A stretch of 64,000 nt of DNA from Rossellomorea aquimaris (GCF_020172085.1 NZ_JAIVAT010000007.1:248001-312000), one strand, 5' to 3'. Counted from the first letter of the stretch, positions 36,393-45,497 are shown. Translations and numbers: made by a program. The notes: generated by a model from the sequence alone, not told the origin.

Positions 36393-37700
36393 TTGAGTAG
36401 ACATGACATATATGACTGTATCGGAATTGGAGTCGGGCCATACAATTTAAGTTTGGCGGCCCTGATGGAGGAGAAGACGGATCTGAAGGTGAGGTTCTTC
36501 GATCAGACACCTGAGTTCCAGTGGCACCCGGGGATGCTGATCAATCTGACGGATCTGCAGGTGCCGTTCATCGCCGACCTGGTGACGTTCGCAAATCCCC
36601 AGAGCCGGTACAGCTATTTGAATTATTTACATACCCACAATCGTTTATATAAATTTTTCTTTTTTCATAAGTTTGAAATGCCCCGCCAGGAGTACAATGA
36701 CTATGCCCGGTGGGTGGTGGGGCAGCTCACTACTTGTCAATTTCACAGCGAAGTAATCGGGGTTACGGATGTTGGGGACTGCTATAAGGTGGAAGTCGAT
36801 AACAGGTTAAGGGACGTTCGTGAAGTGTATTATGCCAAGCATGTGGTGATGGGGACCGGAAGCAAGCCTCTTATCCTGGATGGCATGGAAGGGCTGCCCG
36901 ATGGTGATGTCCATCATACAAGCAAGTACCTGTTTCATAAAGACACCACGATGAAAGGCTCCTCGATCACAATTGTCGGATCCGGTCAAAGTGCCGCCGA
37001 GGTGTTCTTCGATTTATTGAAGGAGCAGGGGAACCATTCCTATCAGCTGACGTGGCTGACCCGTTCAGAAGGGATCCTCCAGCTTGAGTCGTCTAAGCTC
37101 GGTCAGGAATTCTTTGCCCCTGATTATGTGGACTATTTCCATGGTTTGACGTTCAAAAAGCGTATGGAAGCCTTGAAAACACTGGATCAGCTCAGGAATG
37201 GGATCGACCCCGATACGCTTAATAACATTTACAACATTTTATATAACCATTCTGTGAGCGATCAATCGCCGAGCATTACGATTCAACCCCTGACGGAAGT
37301 GAATGCGATCCATAAGGAGGGGGAGGTTTACGTCCTGGATTGCCGTCAATGGCAGGAAGATCGTGATTTTTCCTTTCAGAGTAACAAGGTAATTTTAGCG
37401 ACGGGTTACAAGCCGAATATTCCCGGGTGGTTCTTTGATGAATTCGAGGATAAAATCGTCTGGGAAGATGAGAAGAAATTCAAAGTTTCAAGAAACTATA
37501 AGCTTCAGTTTATAGAGAACCCGGACCGTGAACATCATTTTTACACGGTGACGAATCTGGAACATTCCCATGGTGCCGGGGCGACGAATCTTGGTCTTGC
37601 CGTTGACCGGAACATCCAGATCATCAATGATATCGTCGGGGAAGAAGTATATGTAGCACAGCGAAAGACGATCTTTTCTCAATTTACCATGGATAAATAA
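36393..37700 (+). CDS. Lysine/ornithine N-hydroxylase (IucD/SidA family)
   Basis: Flavin monooxygenase that hydroxylates a terminal amine, normally the first step toward hydroxamate siderophores. Motifs are the FAD-binding GIGVGPYNLSLAALME, NADPH-binding IVGSGQSAAEVFFDLL and the C-terminal ATGYKPNIP. The TTG at 36393 with GGAGGAG upstream is preferred to a GTG at 36378. No siderophore synthetase or transporter gene is adjacent, which is unusual for this family. Confidence 0.9.
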   Translation: MSRHDIYDCIGIGVGPYNLSLAALMEEKTDLKVRFFDQTPEFQWHPGMLINLTDLQVPFIADLVTFANPQSRYSYLNYLHTHNRLYKFFFFHKFEMPRQEYNDYARWVVGQLTTCQFHSEVIGVTDVGDCYKVEVDNRLRDVREVYYAKHVVMGTGSKPLILDGMEGLPDGDVHHTSKYLFHKDTTMKGSSITIVGSGQSAAEVFFDLLKEQGNHSYQLTWLTRSEGILQLESSKLGQEFFAPDYVDYFHGLTFKKRMEALKTLDQLRNGIDPDTLNNIYNILYNHSVSDQSPSITIQPLTEVNAIHKEGEVYVLDCRQWQEDRDFSFQSNKVILATGYKPNIPGWFFDEFEDKIVWEDEKKFKVSRNYKLQFIENPDREHHFYTVTNLEHSHGAGATNLGLAVDRNIQIINDIVGEEVYVAQRKTIFSQFTMDK

Positions 37701-37702
37701 GG

Positions 37703-37727
37703 GTTTTATTTTAAACGTGCAGGGTAA
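37703..37727 (+). promoter_or_regulatory. SigB-like promoter of yfkM
   Basis: GTTTTA (37703-37708), 13 nt, GGGTAA (37722-37727), close to the SigB consensus GTTTAA-N12-14-GGGTAT. yfkM is a SigB general stress gene in B. subtilis. Confidence 0.75.
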
Positions 37728-37773
37728 AGTACAAGTGTGTTCAAAACAAACAAAAATAGGAGTGTTTCATTTT

Positions 37774-38289
37774 ATGGCTAAGATCGCAACGTTACTTACA
37801 GACATGTTTGAAGACGTGGAATTTACAGATCCTGAAAAAGCGTTTAAAGAAGCGGGTCATGAAGTGGTGACGATTGAAAAGGAAAAAGGAAAATCAGTCA
37901 AGGGCAAGCAGGGGGATGCCACTGTGAAGATCGATGAGAGCATCGACAGCGTGAACCCTTCAGACTTTGATGCCCTCTTGCTGCCAGGTGGATTTTCTCC
38001 GGATCAGCTCCGTGCAGATGACCGCTTTGTGAAGTTCACGAAGCATTTCATGGATGAGAAGAAACCGGTATTCGCGATTTGCCACGGTCCTCAATTATTG
38101 ATTACGGCAAAAGCACTGGAAGGACGAAAAGCGACGGGCTTTAAGTCCATTAAAGTCGATATGGAATATGCAGGTGTCACATACGAGGACAAAGAAGTCG
38201 TCGTTTGCGGCAATCAGCTCGTAACGAGCAGAACACCGGACGATCTTCCGGCATTCAATCGTGAAGCATTGGCGCTTCTTTCTAAATAA
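37774..38289 (+). CDS. yfkM: General stress protein, DJ-1/PfpI family (YfkM)
   Basis: A 171-residue DJ-1 superfamily protein. The nucleophile elbow has Cys in VFAICHGPQLL, and the acidic partner lies in FEDVEFTDPEKAF. Such proteins act as deglycase-like or protease-like stress proteins. ATG at 37774 with AGGAGTG upstream; the longer frame covers the promoter. The SigB-like promoter and yfk neighbours support the name. Confidence 0.9.
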   Translation: MAKIATLLTDMFEDVEFTDPEKAFKEAGHEVVTIEKEKGKSVKGKQGDATVKIDESIDSVNPSDFDALLLPGGFSPDQLRADDRFVKFTKHFMDEKKPVFAICHGPQLLITAKALEGRKATGFKSIKVDMEYAGVTYEDKEVVVCGNQLVTSRTPDDLPAFNREALALLSK

Positions 38290-38301
38290 GACAGATGAAT
38301 G

Positions 38302-38357
38302 AAAGGGGACATTCCCCAAGGTATGTTATACCTTTATGGGAATGTCCCCTTTTTTAT
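38302..38357 (+). terminator. Terminator of yfkM
   Basis: Long stem AAAGGGGACATTCCC with GGGAATGTCCCCTTT, then T run; an inner GGTAT/ATACC stem forms the loop. Confidence 0.92.
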
Positions 38358-38376
38358 TGACACTAAGTGTCTTCTT

Positions 38377-38604
38377 TTATGCTTTTCGTCTAAGGTTCCC
38401 CATTTCTTCGATGATCGCATTCATTTCACTCGGGCTGAAATGATCTTTGCGATTCACCATAACATACAGGTCATGGAGGTCTTCGTACATCTCTTCATTA
38501 AAATCCTCAGGCTTAACAGCACCCGCATTGACCATTCGTAATTTTTCTTTGATGGCCGTGACCATGAATTCGATGTTTTCGGTCGTGTTTTGTGTTAAAT
38601 CCAT
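38377..38604 (-). CDS. yfkK: DUF1128 / UPF0435 protein YfkK
   Basis: A 75-residue helical, acidic protein ([22 protein letters not shown], then [11 protein letters not shown] and [13 protein letters not shown]). Same small family and location next to yfkJ as in B. subtilis. Unknown function. AAAGGA stands upstream of the ATG. Confidence 0.9.
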   Translation of the reverse strand: MDLTQNTTENIEFMVTAIKEKLRMVNAGAVKPEDFNEEMYEDLHDLYVMVNRKDHFSPSEMNAIIEEMGNLRRKA

Positions 38605-38784
38605 TTCCCAATCGTCCTTTCTGACGTGCCTTTAATACCATTAATCTTTCCATGATTCCTTCATCCTGTCAACAAGCCCACTGAACATGAGTGACTCTTG
38701 GAGGATTTTTTTCGGAGAATGTTTTACACTATTAAGGAATGGGAAATGAGTAGGTAAGCTAATACGATGGAAAAGGGTGAGTTC

Positions 38785-39276
38785 ATGGTATCTGTGCTGT
38801 TTGTGTGTTTGGGGAATATTTGCAGATCCCCGATGGCAGAGGCGATCTTCAGGGCTAAGGTAGAGGAAGAGAACCTGAGTGATGTAATCGAGGTGGATTC
38901 GGCAGGGACAGGAGACTGGCATGTAGGAAAGAAACCTCATGAAGGAACTTTAGCCATTCTTAGAGAAAATAATATAAGGACGGGTGGACTCATCGCACGA
39001 CAATTTCATGGCGAAGACAAGAAGTATGACTACATCGTGGCCATGGATGCCTCAAATGAACAGGATATGAAGAAGATCCTTGAACCGGACCATCATGGAA
39101 AAGTGTTCAAGCTTCTAGACCTGGTGGACGAAAGCCCGGAGAAGGACGTTCCCGACCCATACTATACGGGGAATTTTCAGGAAGTGTATGATCTGGTGGA
39201 ATCCGGCTGCAGCCGATTACTGAATACAATAAAAGAGGACAATCATTTGAAGGAGGGTAATACATATGGGAAGTAA
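38785..39276 (+). CDS. yfkJ: Low-molecular-weight protein tyrosine phosphatase
   Basis: Dephosphorylates phosphotyrosine. The P-loop C-x5-R is at the very start, VCLGNICRSPMAEAIF, and the catalytic acid is in DVPDPYYTGNF. The ATG at 38785 with AAGGGTGA upstream gives 163 residues, as in B. subtilis YfkJ. First gene of the yfkJ-yfkI-yfkH operon. Confidence 0.95.
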   Translation: MVSVLFVCLGNICRSPMAEAIFRAKVEEENLSDVIEVDSAGTGDWHVGKKPHEGTLAILRENNIRTGGLIARQFHGEDKKYDYIVAMDASNEQDMKKILEPDHHGKVFKLLDLVDESPEKDVPDPYYTGNFQEVYDLVESGCSRLLNTIKEDNHLKEGNTYGK

Positions 39277-39685
39277 CAAATTTTTTAAAGGGGTCATGCT
39301 GGGTGCCGTTGCAGGAGGACTTCTATCACTCTTGGACCGGACAACGCGACAGGAAGTGGGTTCCACATTAAAGAACAGCGGGAATTACATTTCCGCATAT
39401 TCGAAAAACCCTCAGAGGCTTGTGGACACATCCAGGGAAGTGTATGAAAAATTACGTACAACGGCCGATCAGGTCAGCAGGGACATTCATTTCATCAGTG
39501 AGAAGGTAGATGAAATCAAGGGGATGACCCCTCAAGTCAAAGAGATCATCGAGGAGACGAAAGAAACCTTTGAAGATTCATCAGAAGCATACAAAGAAAC
39601 GTTTTCTGAACGGGAAACATCCAATGAACTAACTGCTCAGGATGAAGACAGCCAGCCGATTGCTTCTTCCTTTAAGGGGTATTAA
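39266..39685 (+). CDS. yfkI: YtxH-like membrane-linked coiled-coil protein
   Basis: 139 residues: an N-terminal Gly/Ala-rich hydrophobic segment (FFKGVMLGAVAGGLLSLL), then a charged helical region (SREVYEKLRTTADQVSRDI and further). It overlaps yfkJ by 11 nt and precedes yfkH, as in B. subtilis. Role unknown. Confidence 0.85.
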   Translation: MGSNKFFKGVMLGAVAGGLLSLLDRTTRQEVGSTLKNSGNYISAYSKNPQRLVDTSREVYEKLRTTADQVSRDIHFISEKVDEIKGMTPQVKEIIEETKETFEDSSEAYKETFSERETSNELTAQDEDSQPIASSFKGY

Positions 39686-39702
39686 AGAAATGAGGTGAAA
39701 GC

Positions 39703-40545
39703 ATGACGAATGAAACGGTCAAAGGAGAGTGGAAAGGATTCTCGAAAAGTCTTTTCTCCAATATCAGTGCAAATGATGTGACGGGACTTGCCGCTCAAAT
39801 TGCTTATTACTTTCTATTATCGCTCTTTCCACTGTTGATATTTATCGTCACACTCCTCCCGTATCTGCCGGTTGAACAGGGAGATATTCTTGGGGTGGTC
39901 AGGGATTTTGCTCCCGGTGAAACGATGTCGATGATCGAGGAGACGCTTCAGGATGTCATGTCGAACCGTAATTCCGGTTTACTATCGATCAGTATCATTG
40001 CTACGATCTGGTCGGCATCCAACGGGATGAATGCGATTGTGAAGAGTTTGAATCGTGCATATGAGGTAGAGGAAACGAGATCATTCATTGCTACGCGCCT
40101 GATGTCGATCCTCTTAACATTCGCCATGATCCTTGTTTTCGTCATTGCGCTCTTGCTACCGGTATTCGGAAAGCAAATCGGACTTTTTCTTTTTTCTCAA
40201 TTTGGATTTTCAGATCAATTTCTCGCCATTTGGAATGGAATCCGGTGGGCGATCAGTCCCATCATTCTCTTCATCATTTTTGTCGGTTTGTACTATTTTG
40301 CGCCTAGTAAACGAATCAAATGTTTAAGTGCATTTCCTGGAGCGATTTTCGCAACACTCGGCTGGGTGCTTGTATCCCTTGCGTTCTCCTACTATGTAGG
40401 AAGCTTCGGAAACTACTCGGCCACATACGGGAGCATCGGGGGAATCATCGTCCTCATGATCTGGTTTTATCTGACCGGGATCATCATCATGATCGGCGGG
40501 GAAATCAATGCCCTCGTGACAATCAAGGACAACGATTCATGTTAA
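39703..40545 (+). CDS. yfkH: YihY/BrkB family inner-membrane protein
   Basis: 280 residues with about six membrane spans. It has the family features AAQIAYYFLLSLFPLLIFIVTLL, SASNGMNAIVKSLNRAY and GGIIVLMIWFYLTGIIIMIGGEINA. Often mis-called ribonuclease BN; function unknown, possibly envelope or transport. GAGGTG upstream of the ATG. Last gene of the yfkJIH operon. Confidence 0.93.
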   Translation: MTNETVKGEWKGFSKSLFSNISANDVTGLAAQIAYYFLLSLFPLLIFIVTLLPYLPVEQGDILGVVRDFAPGETMSMIEETLQDVMSNRNSGLLSISIIATIWSASNGMNAIVKSLNRAYEVEETRSFIATRLMSILLTFAMILVFVIALLLPVFGKQIGLFLFSQFGFSDQFLAIWNGIRWAISPIILFIIFVGLYYFAPSKRIKCLSAFPGAIFATLGWVLVSLAFSYYVGSFGNYSATYGSIGGIIVLMIWFYLTGIIIMIGGEINALVTIKDNDSC

Positions 40546-40592
40546 AATAGGGGAAAAAGTGCTCCCCTGACATATCAGAAGATAAAAAAGGG

Positions 40593-40635
40593 GAAGATTC
40601 AATTAAACGGAACGTTTAGTGAATCTTCTTTTTTT
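40593..40635 (+). terminator. Terminator of yfkJIH
   Basis: GAAGATTCA and TGAATCTTC arms, with an inner AAACG-GAA-CGTTT hairpin, then T7. Confidence 0.9.
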
Positions 40636-40661
40636 GTATGAAAACCGAAAGGAGGAGGCAT

Positions 40662-42401
40662 ATGCTGATTGCAGCCATGGTCGAGAGGCTTGGCATCATC
40701 GTGACGATAGCCTTTGTGATGACGAGGATCAGCTTCTTCCGTCATTTGATTGAAAAGCGGACGCATGTGAAGAAATCCCAGACACTTCTCCTCATCCTGC
40801 TGTTTGGTTTCTTCGGGATCGTTGGTACATATACAGGATTGATCGTGAATCCGTTTCAGGAAGAATATACGAAGTGGCAGTGGCATCTGCAGCAGAATGA
40901 AGCGATAGCGAACTCACGGGTCATCGGAGTCGTGGTAGCGGGGCTCCTCGGTGGTCCGTGGATCGGTCTAGGTGCCGGATTGGTCGCGGGAGTCCACCGT
41001 TATTTCCTCGGTGGCTTTACGGCTTTCTCCTGCGGAATCTCCACGGTTTTAGCCGGATTACTGGCAGGCTGGATCGGGAAACGGGAAAAAAAGAACCGAC
41101 TCGTCTCCCCGCAAAAAGCATTTCTCGTAGGCTTCCTGGCAGAAGGAATGCAGATGCTCCTCATCCTTCTTCTGTCAAAACCATTTGCTGACGCTTCTTT
41201 ACTGGTGTCTGATATCGGTTTGCCGATGATTCTAGCAAATGGGATCGGAACCGGGATATTCCTACTCATCATCAAAAGTGTTTTTTATGAAGAAGAACGT
41301 ATGGGAGCGGCTCAATCACAAAAAGCGCTCCGTTTAGCCGATAGCACGGTGAAATATATGCGCAGAGGGCTGAATGCCTCGTCAGCCCAGGCCACATGCG
41401 AAATCCTCATGAGGGATGTGAATGCGTTGGCCGTTTCCATAACCAATACATCCCATATCCTCGCTCATGTGGGACTGGCTTCAGACCATCATCATGAAGG
41501 ACGGCCAATTCAAACCGAAGCGACGAAAAGGGTCATTGAAACCGGGGAGATGATGAAAGTGGGACGGGAGGATATCCAGTGTGACAGGACCGGTTGTCCA
41601 CTCGGAGCAGCCATCATGGCCCCTCTTCTAAAAGGAGATGAGATCGTCGGAACCCTTAAATTCTATTTTCACTCGGAAAAAGAAATTTCACCGATCCTGA
41701 TGGAATTAACGAAGGGGATTGCGACCCTCCTTAGCCATCAATTGGAGCTGGCGGAAATCGATACTCATAAAGAACTCGCGAAAGAATCGGAAGTAAAGGC
41801 ACTGCAGGCCCAGATCAATCCTCACTTTCTGTTCAATACGATCAATGTGATTGTGTCGTTGACGCGGATCAATCCGGATAAGGCTAGGACTCTGCTGATT
41901 TCTCTATCCCAATTTGTCCGGCAGAATTTGACGGGGAGCACTAAGTCCACTTCCACCCTTAAAGAAGAAGTACAGCACGTGAAATCGTATCTCGCCATCG
42001 AAGAAGCGCGGTTCTTTGACCGTCTCGAAGTGGTGTATCACATTGAAGAGGAAGCCTTGCAGACAAAAGTCCCATCCATCACCCTGCAGCCCCTTGTGGA
42101 AAATGCCATCAAGCATGGCATGAGGAATGTAGAAGAGGGGTTTGTGTTGAAAATTTCGATTGCTGAGAACGGGGAAGAAGTGACCGTACGCGTTGAAGAT
42201 AACGGAGCAGGGATCGATGAAAGCAGAGTGCAAACCCTTTTGACACAACCTGTGGAATCGGAGTCGGGTACGGGCATCGGTCTCTACAATGTGAGCAAAC
42301 GCCTGCAAATGATGATGGGGAAAGAAGCCGGACTGTTGATCTCATCTTCAAAAGGAAACGGGACCACCGTTGAATTCTCTATAAGGAGGGAAAGGGAATG
42401 A
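40662..42401 (+). CDS. lytS: LytS-type sensor histidine kinase
   Basis: 579 residues: five or six N-terminal membrane spans of the LytS 5TM sensor type (GPWIGLGAGLVAGVHRYFLGGFTAFSCGIST), a GAF-like domain (about 225-365) and a histidine kinase with QAQINPHFLFNTINVI and DNGAGID plus GTGIGLYNVSKRL. The ATG at 40662 follows AAAGGAGGAGG. It overlaps lytT by 4 nt. A CstA-family transporter gene downstream suggests a pyruvate-sensing role like E. coli BtsS (inference). Confidence 0.93.
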   Translation: MLIAAMVERLGIIVTIAFVMTRISFFRHLIEKRTHVKKSQTLLLILLFGFFGIVGTYTGLIVNPFQEEYTKWQWHLQQNEAIANSRVIGVVVAGLLGGPWIGLGAGLVAGVHRYFLGGFTAFSCGISTVLAGLLAGWIGKREKKNRLVSPQKAFLVGFLAEGMQMLLILLLSKPFADASLLVSDIGLPMILANGIGTGIFLLIIKSVFYEEERMGAAQSQKALRLADSTVKYMRRGLNASSAQATCEILMRDVNALAVSITNTSHILAHVGLASDHHHEGRPIQTEATKRVIETGEMMKVGREDIQCDRTGCPLGAAIMAPLLKGDEIVGTLKFYFHSEKEISPILMELTKGIATLLSHQLELAEIDTHKELAKESEVKALQAQINPHFLFNTINVIVSLTRINPDKARTLLISLSQFVRQNLTGSTKSTSTLKEEVQHVKSYLAIEEARFFDRLEVVYHIEEEALQTKVPSITLQPLVENAIKHGMRNVEEGFVLKISIAENGEEVTVRVEDNGAGIDESRVQTLLTQPVESESGTGIGLYNVSKRLQMMMGKEAGLLISSSKGNGTTVEFSIRRERE

Positions 42402-43120
42402 AAGTCGCAATCATCGATGATGAACCCTATAGCCGTGAGGAGATGAAACATCTCCTGGGTAGTTATCCATGGGTGGAAGTGGTCGGAGAAGCAAGTTCAG
42501 CAGAAAAAGGGCTGGAAATCATTTTGACAAAAGAACCGGACGTCCTATTTCTTGATATTGAAATGCCCGGTATGAGCGGAGTGGATCTCGCGGAAACACT
42601 GCAAAAGATGAAGAAAAAGCCTGAAATCGTCTTTGCCACGGCCTATCCGGATTATGCCTTGAAAGCGTTCCGGGTAGAAGCTATTGATTACTTACTTAAG
42701 CCATTTGAAGAGGACCAGCTTGCCCAGACGATGGAAAGACTCAAGCACTTATTGAAAGTGGAAGAAAAAGAGCCCCGAGAAAGTGCATCCATGGGCAAAC
42801 TGGCAGTCCAGGATGAAGATAAGATCGTGTTCATCCATCCTCAAGACATTCTCTATATATTCCGTGAGGAGAGGGAAACGTTCATCTGTACGGAAAAAAA
42901 GAAGTATACGTGCAGGCTCCCAATCAAGGATCTTGAAGCAAAGCTCACTACCTATCCATTTTTCCGGGTCCACAAAAGCTACCTCGTTCAGCTGCCATTT
43001 GTGGAAGAATTGATCCCATGGGGGAGTGGCGTGTATCAGCTGAAGGTACACGGCGCGGATGAAGCGATCCCTGTGAGTCGGAACTATGTGAAGGAGCTGC
43101 GGGAGCGGTTGGAGTTGTAG
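42398..43120 (+). CDS. lytT: LytTR response regulator
   Basis: 240 residues: a receiver domain with phospho-acceptor Asp53 in VLFLDIEMPGMSG and Lys in YLLKPFEEDQ, and a LytTR DNA-binding domain (about 135-238; FFRVHKSYLVQLPF). Partner of LytS. The gene after it, cstA, has a promoter with a weak -35, which fits activator dependence. Confidence 0.95.
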   Translation: MKVAIIDDEPYSREEMKHLLGSYPWVEVVGEASSAEKGLEIILTKEPDVLFLDIEMPGMSGVDLAETLQKMKKKPEIVFATAYPDYALKAFRVEAIDYLLKPFEEDQLAQTMERLKHLLKVEEKEPRESASMGKLAVQDEDKIVFIHPQDILYIFREERETFICTEKKKYTCRLPIKDLEAKLTTYPFFRVHKSYLVQLPFVEELIPWGSGVYQLKVHGADEAIPVSRNYVKELRERLEL

Positions 43121-43130
43121 AGTTTGCCGT

Positions 43131-43177
43131 GTGTACCAGGTACAATGAGTCGTTTTTGTACCTGGTACACTTTTTTT
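43131..43177 (+). terminator. GTACCAGGTAC palindrome acting as lytST terminator
   Basis: GTGTACCAGGTACAA (43131-43145) and TTGTACCTGGTACAC (43156-43170) are perfect complements followed by T7. The same word occurs at 13530-13569. Confidence 0.88.
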
Positions 43178-43271
43178 GTTGCGATTTGGTGTTTTATACG
43201 ATGCACGTCAACACCCTCTCACCACACTTCAACCTTAATTACCGACATCTTAAACAGAATGTGACGAATCT

Positions 43272-43291
43272 GTGAAAACGCTTGCTATAAT
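43272..43291 (+). promoter_or_regulatory. cre box overlapping the cstA promoter
   Basis: GTGAAAACGCTTGCT (43272-43286) fits the CcpA consensus except the first base and abuts the -10 TATAAT (43286-43291). The -35 region is poor. CcpA would block the promoter when preferred sugars are present (inference). Confidence 0.75.
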
Positions 43292-43330
43292 GAAAGCGTA
43301 TTCACAAATGAACGAAAGGGGATCATAAGC

Positions 43331-44779
43331 ATGGTCACATTTCTGGTCTCGATTGTTGTCTTAATCATAGGTTACTTCACATATGGAAAATTAATTGAAA
43401 AGATTTTTGGTATTAATGAAACACGTTCAACTCCTGCATACGCGAAGGCGGACGGAGTTGATTACGTCCCAATGGACACGAAGCGGAACTCCATGATACA
43501 GCTATTGAACATCGCCGGTGTCGGCCCGATTTTCGGTCCAATCATGGGAGCATTATACGGACCGGTTGCTTTCCTTTGGATCGTACTCGGGGCGATTTTT
43601 GCCGGAGCGGTTCATGATTATTTAACGGGAATGATTTCGATCCGTAACGGGGGAGCTCATTTACCGGATCTTGCAGGAAGATTCCTTGGTAAAACAATGA
43701 AGCATGTCGTGAACGCATTTTCGATTCTTTTACTAGTATTGGTTGGTACAGTGTTCGTTACCGCGCCTGCCGCATTGATTGCGAACCTGACACCAGCATG
43801 GATTTCACTGGGTGTCATTATTGCAGCAATCTTTATTTATTACATCGTCGCAACATTACTGCCAATCGATAAAATCATCGGTAAAGTATACCCGCTATTT
43901 GGAGCACTTCTTCTCATCAGTGCGGTGGGTATCGGAGCAGGGTTAGTCATCACGGGAGCAGATATTCCTGAGGTTTCCCTAACGAATATGCACCCTGATT
44001 CTGTCGCGATCTTTCCTTTATTATTCTTGACGATTTCTTGTGGGGCCCTTTCAGGTTTCCATGCCACACAGTCACCGATCATCTCAAGAACGACTCAAAA
44101 CGAAAAGAACGGACGCAAAATTTTCTACGGTATGATGATTCTAGAAGCGATCATCGCCATGATCTGGGCAGCGGCAGCCATGAGCCTGTTCGAGCCTGGT
44201 GAACTGAATACCATCCTGAAAGAAGGCGGACCGGCAGCAGTCGTAAGTGAAGTGTCTGTTCTGATGCTTGGTTCCATCGGTGGAACACTTGCCATCCTTG
44301 GTGTCATCATCCTGCCGATCACATCCGGTGATACGTCATTCAGGAGTGCACGTATGATCATTGCCGACTACATCAAAGTCGGACAAGTGAAAATGTCCAA
44401 CCGTCTTTGGATTGCGGTTCCATTATTCGTGATTTCAGTTGTCCTGACTCGCATGGACTTCAACCTGTTATGGAGATATTTCTCATGGGCAAACCAATCG
44501 ACAGCGATGATTGCTCTATGGGTAGGCGCCATGTACCTCGGTCTTCAAAAGAAACCGCACTGGGTCGCAACGATCCCGGCGATCTTCATGACAATGGTGA
44601 CGTTCACGTACATCCTGAGCGCTCCGATCGGATTCGGGCTTTCAATGGGAATAGCTTACATGGGTGCATCAGTTGTAACCATTGTGGCGATCCTGGCCTT
44701 TATCTACACATTGAGAAAGCGCTTAAACGATGGTACGGTCATCCAGGTCGACGAAGAAGTTCCACAGCCAGCAGCGTAA
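43331..44779 (+). CDS. cstA: CstA family pyruvate/peptide transporter
   Basis: 482 residues, many membrane spans. Family core: GPIFGPIMGALYGPVAFLWIVLGAIFAGAVHDYLTGM and GALSGFHATQSPIISRTTQNE, with LPITSGDTSFRSARMIIADY. The short Gram-positive form. E. coli homologues BtsT and CstA import pyruvate, and BtsT is controlled by a LytS/LytT pair, as lies upstream here. GAAAGGGG precedes the ATG. A cre box suggests catabolite repression. Confidence 0.92.
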   Translation: MVTFLVSIVVLIIGYFTYGKLIEKIFGINETRSTPAYAKADGVDYVPMDTKRNSMIQLLNIAGVGPIFGPIMGALYGPVAFLWIVLGAIFAGAVHDYLTGMISIRNGGAHLPDLAGRFLGKTMKHVVNAFSILLLVLVGTVFVTAPAALIANLTPAWISLGVIIAAIFIYYIVATLLPIDKIIGKVYPLFGALLLISAVGIGAGLVITGADIPEVSLTNMHPDSVAIFPLLFLTISCGALSGFHATQSPIISRTTQNEKNGRKIFYGMMILEAIIAMIWAAAAMSLFEPGELNTILKEGGPAAVVSEVSVLMLGSIGGTLAILGVIILPITSGDTSFRSARMIIADYIKVGQVKMSNRLWIAVPLFVISVVLTRMDFNLLWRYFSWANQSTAMIALWVGAMYLGLQKKPHWVATIPAIFMTMVTFTYILSAPIGFGLSMGIAYMGASVVTIVAILAFIYTLRKRLNDGTVIQVDEEVPQPAA

Positions 44780-44784
44780 TTGGA

Positions 44785-44825
44785 GAGTTTTCCGGTTATT
44801 ACCGGGAAACTCTTTTCTTTTTTTA
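44785..44825 (+). terminator. Terminator of cstA
   Basis: GAGTTTTCCGG-ttatta-CCGGGAAACTC followed by a T-rich run. Confidence 0.88.
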
Positions 44826-44872
44826 CACAAAATAATCATGATTCACAAACTATATCGTAGGAGTGATTCAGC

Positions 44873-44977
44873 ATGACAAAGAAAACGAAAAAAGACGGCG
44901 GTACAAAGCAAAACGGTAAGCACACACCGAAACAAAAAACATCCGGTTCTGCAAACGGTCAGAACGGATATCACTAG
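44873..44977 (+). CDS. Tiny basic hydrophilic protein, 34 residues
   Basis: Starts MTKKTKKDGGTKQNGKH and ends SANGQNGYH; almost only Lys, Gly, Asn, Gln, Thr. TAGGAGTG stands seven bases before the ATG and a terminator follows, so it looks like a real small gene. The composition resembles minor spore-core proteins of Bacilli, but I do not recognise it. Confidence 0.65.
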   Translation: MTKKTKKDGGTKQNGKHTPKQKTSGSANGQNGYH

Positions 44978-44986
44978 ACAATCATC

Positions 44987-45014
44987 GCCAATCCTTCACG
45001 GGTTGGCTTTTTTT
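44987..45014 (+). terminator. Terminator of the 34-residue gene
   Basis: GCCAATCC-ttcac-GGGTTGGC then T7. Confidence 0.88.
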
Positions 45015-45102
45015 ATTTATAGAGCAGATGTCTTTATTCTGGAGGATGGTTTATAATGGAGATAGTTTCAAAAATTTAGTCGTCTCAAAAGGAGATCCCA
45101 TT

Positions 45103-45300
45103 ATGTCGAATAATGAACAACCAATACAGCCAGAAAAGAAAAAAATCAGCCTGCAGGAAGCCATGAAACAGCAGCTTGCCAAGAAGAAAGAAGCCCAGTC
45201 AGGCGGCAAACAAAACACAGGAGGACTTGCATCCAATCAACGCATGCAAAGTCAGCAGACGAAGAAGCCCAGCAATACCCGCCGTAAAATGGGAAGCTAA
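45103..45300 (+). CDS. Small basic Gln/Lys-rich protein, unknown
   Basis: 65 residues (MSNNEQPIQPEKKKISLQEA to NTRRKMGS), charged and low-complexity, no membrane segment. AAAGGAG stands eight bases before the ATG at 45103; the longer frame lacks this. It has its own terminator. Family unknown. Confidence 0.65.
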   Translation: MSNNEQPIQPEKKKISLQEAMKQQLAKKKEAQSGGKQNTGGLASNQRMQSQQTKKPSNTRRKMGS

Positions 45301-45303
45301 TGG

Positions 45304-45340
45304 GAGAGGAGCGCTCGGAATTGGGAGTGCTCTTTTTTTG
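45304..45340 (+). terminator. Terminator of the 65-residue gene
   Basis: GAGCGCTC-ggaattgg-GAGTGCTC then T6. Confidence 0.8.
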
Positions 45341-45387
45341 TTTGTGGGGATCAATTTGAAGGGAGAGATTGTCGGATTTTGTAGAAT

Positions 45388-45497
45388 TGCAGATATATCG
45401 CGAATATGGCAGATAAAATGATATATCGGCAGATAAAAGTAAAATATGGCAGGTAAATCTTCAATATGGAAGATAAATCCTGGATATGGCAGATAAC
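45388..45497. repeat. Array A6: GGCAGATAAA word, exact 20-nt period, six units
   Basis: Units begin at 45388 (TGCAGATA), 45408, 45428, 45448 (GGCAGGTA), 45468 (GGAAGATA) and 45488. The step is always 20. The left border reads TTGTAGAAT, as in arrays A8-A10. Confidence 0.92.
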
